This document shows, one piece after another, positions 63,617 through 64,000 of a stretch of 64,000 nt of DNA (positions within the stretch are counted from its first letter, which is position 1; the number at the start of each line of letters is the position of its first letter). The stretch is from Paramarasmius palmivorus (lineage: Eukaryota > Basidiomycota > Agaricomycetes > Agaricales > Marasmiaceae). The translations under genes were made by a program, and so were the position numbers. The stretch is taken from contig JAYKXP010000018.1 in assembly GCA_037176845.1 (NCBI GenBank), positions 496,001 to 560,000 of the forward strand, given 5' to 3'. A model generated the notes under the pieces. It did not search any database, was not told the origin of the DNA, and saw only the letters and a list, made by a program, of their open reading frames with translations.

Positions 63617-64000
63617 TCAGCGTAATGGACACGAACGGAAACGATCAATCCTGAGAATACACTTCAATTAGTTCTATGTTAGAATGTGTCGATATTGGCT
63701 GAGGACTCACATCACCAGATGCCCAGACTCATCTACACCCAACAGCTCCCATACCCGGGTTGGTAGCATGTCTGGTAAAACCGTTTGGCCAGGTGTGATA
63801 GCCTGTCAACAAGCCATGTTTCCGGGTAGGAGGTGCAGTCCACTAGACTCGATGTGTCATTGAACCTCTGACGGTGAAGTAAACAGAAGCGATGCGATGA
63901 TTGGGACTCGATATTGTTCAGGGTGGCTGTTCAACAAATACATACATCAGGAAAAGGTCAGATCTATGGCACGGCTGAAACATACCTCCAAACCAACCGC
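63617..64000 (-). CDS. 3' end of an unidentified gene, cut by window edge
   Basis: Four in-frame exon pieces can be joined on the minus strand, starting beyond base 64000. HPEQYRVPIIASLLFTSPSE is joined through GTTCAATGAC...TTGACAG to AITPGQTVLPDMLPTRVWEL, then LGVDESGHLVM. After a second intron (GTGAGT...TCTCAG) it ends IDRFRSCPLR and stop at 63617. The frame holding across three introns supports a real gene. I do not recognise the family from the C-terminal ~75 residues. Confidence 0.45.

Overview
The window is nuclear DNA of a filamentous basidiomycete, most likely an Agaricomycete. The genes are dense and split by many 45-65 bp GT-AG introns, often with CTGAC/CTAAC-like branch sites. The gene content is typical of wood- or litter-decaying mushrooms: a CYP53 P450, aryl-alcohol dehydrogenases, a GH1 beta-glucosidase, F-box, MYND and NACHT proteins, and an HNH_2 nuclease-like protein. 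All gene models below were spliced by eye. Splice sites were chosen to keep the frame and, where possible, to agree between paralogues.

Layout, left to right. 1-476 (-): the 5' end of an UNC-50/Gmh1 homologue that runs off the left edge. 2610-5999 (+): a long Ser/Pro-rich protein. 6683-14736: four paralogous single-pass membrane proteins, three tandem on + and one inverted, each with a PPPPYS-type cytosolic tail and 3-4 Cys-rich ectodomain modules. 15067-19238 (+): a WW-domain protein with an RS-rich body. 19600-21583 (+): a CYP53 (benzoate 4-hydroxylase type) P450, followed after a 2.8 kb gap by two tandem aryl-alcohol dehydrogenases (24424-25911 and 26358-27842). Together these suggest a small aromatic-metabolism locus. 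27912-31039 (-): an M28 glutamate-carboxypeptidase-like membrane peptidase. 31156-31504: a candidate non-autonomous Helitron. 32342-32639 (+): a small 8-Cys secreted protein. 32859-34428 (-): a SUMO-like domain fused to a KPVIYL-type domain. 34555-39577 (-): two tandem MYND-finger proteins.

40588-41062 (+) encodes a 140-residue unknown. An F-box protein, an atypical SDR, a GH1 beta-glucosidase and a second P450 follow, all on the minus strand. 48664-49439 is a MITE-like element with 72 bp terminal inverted repeats flanked by TA. 49597-56376 (-) holds two paralogous unknown proteins that flank an HNH_2-type nuclease-like gene. 57803-59905 (+) is an acidic, probably nuclear protein with a possible pRiA4b ORF3-like domain. 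60111-62639 (-) is a NACHT NTPase (NLR-like). The right edge holds the 3' end of an unidentified minus-strand gene.

The features most worth a second look are the PY-tail/Cys-module gene family, the unknown-HNH-unknown trio, the SUMO-like/KPVIYL fusion, the duplicated ACGCGT-containing block shared by two promoter regions, the two mobile elements, and the retained upstream element in front of both aryl-alcohol dehydrogenases.
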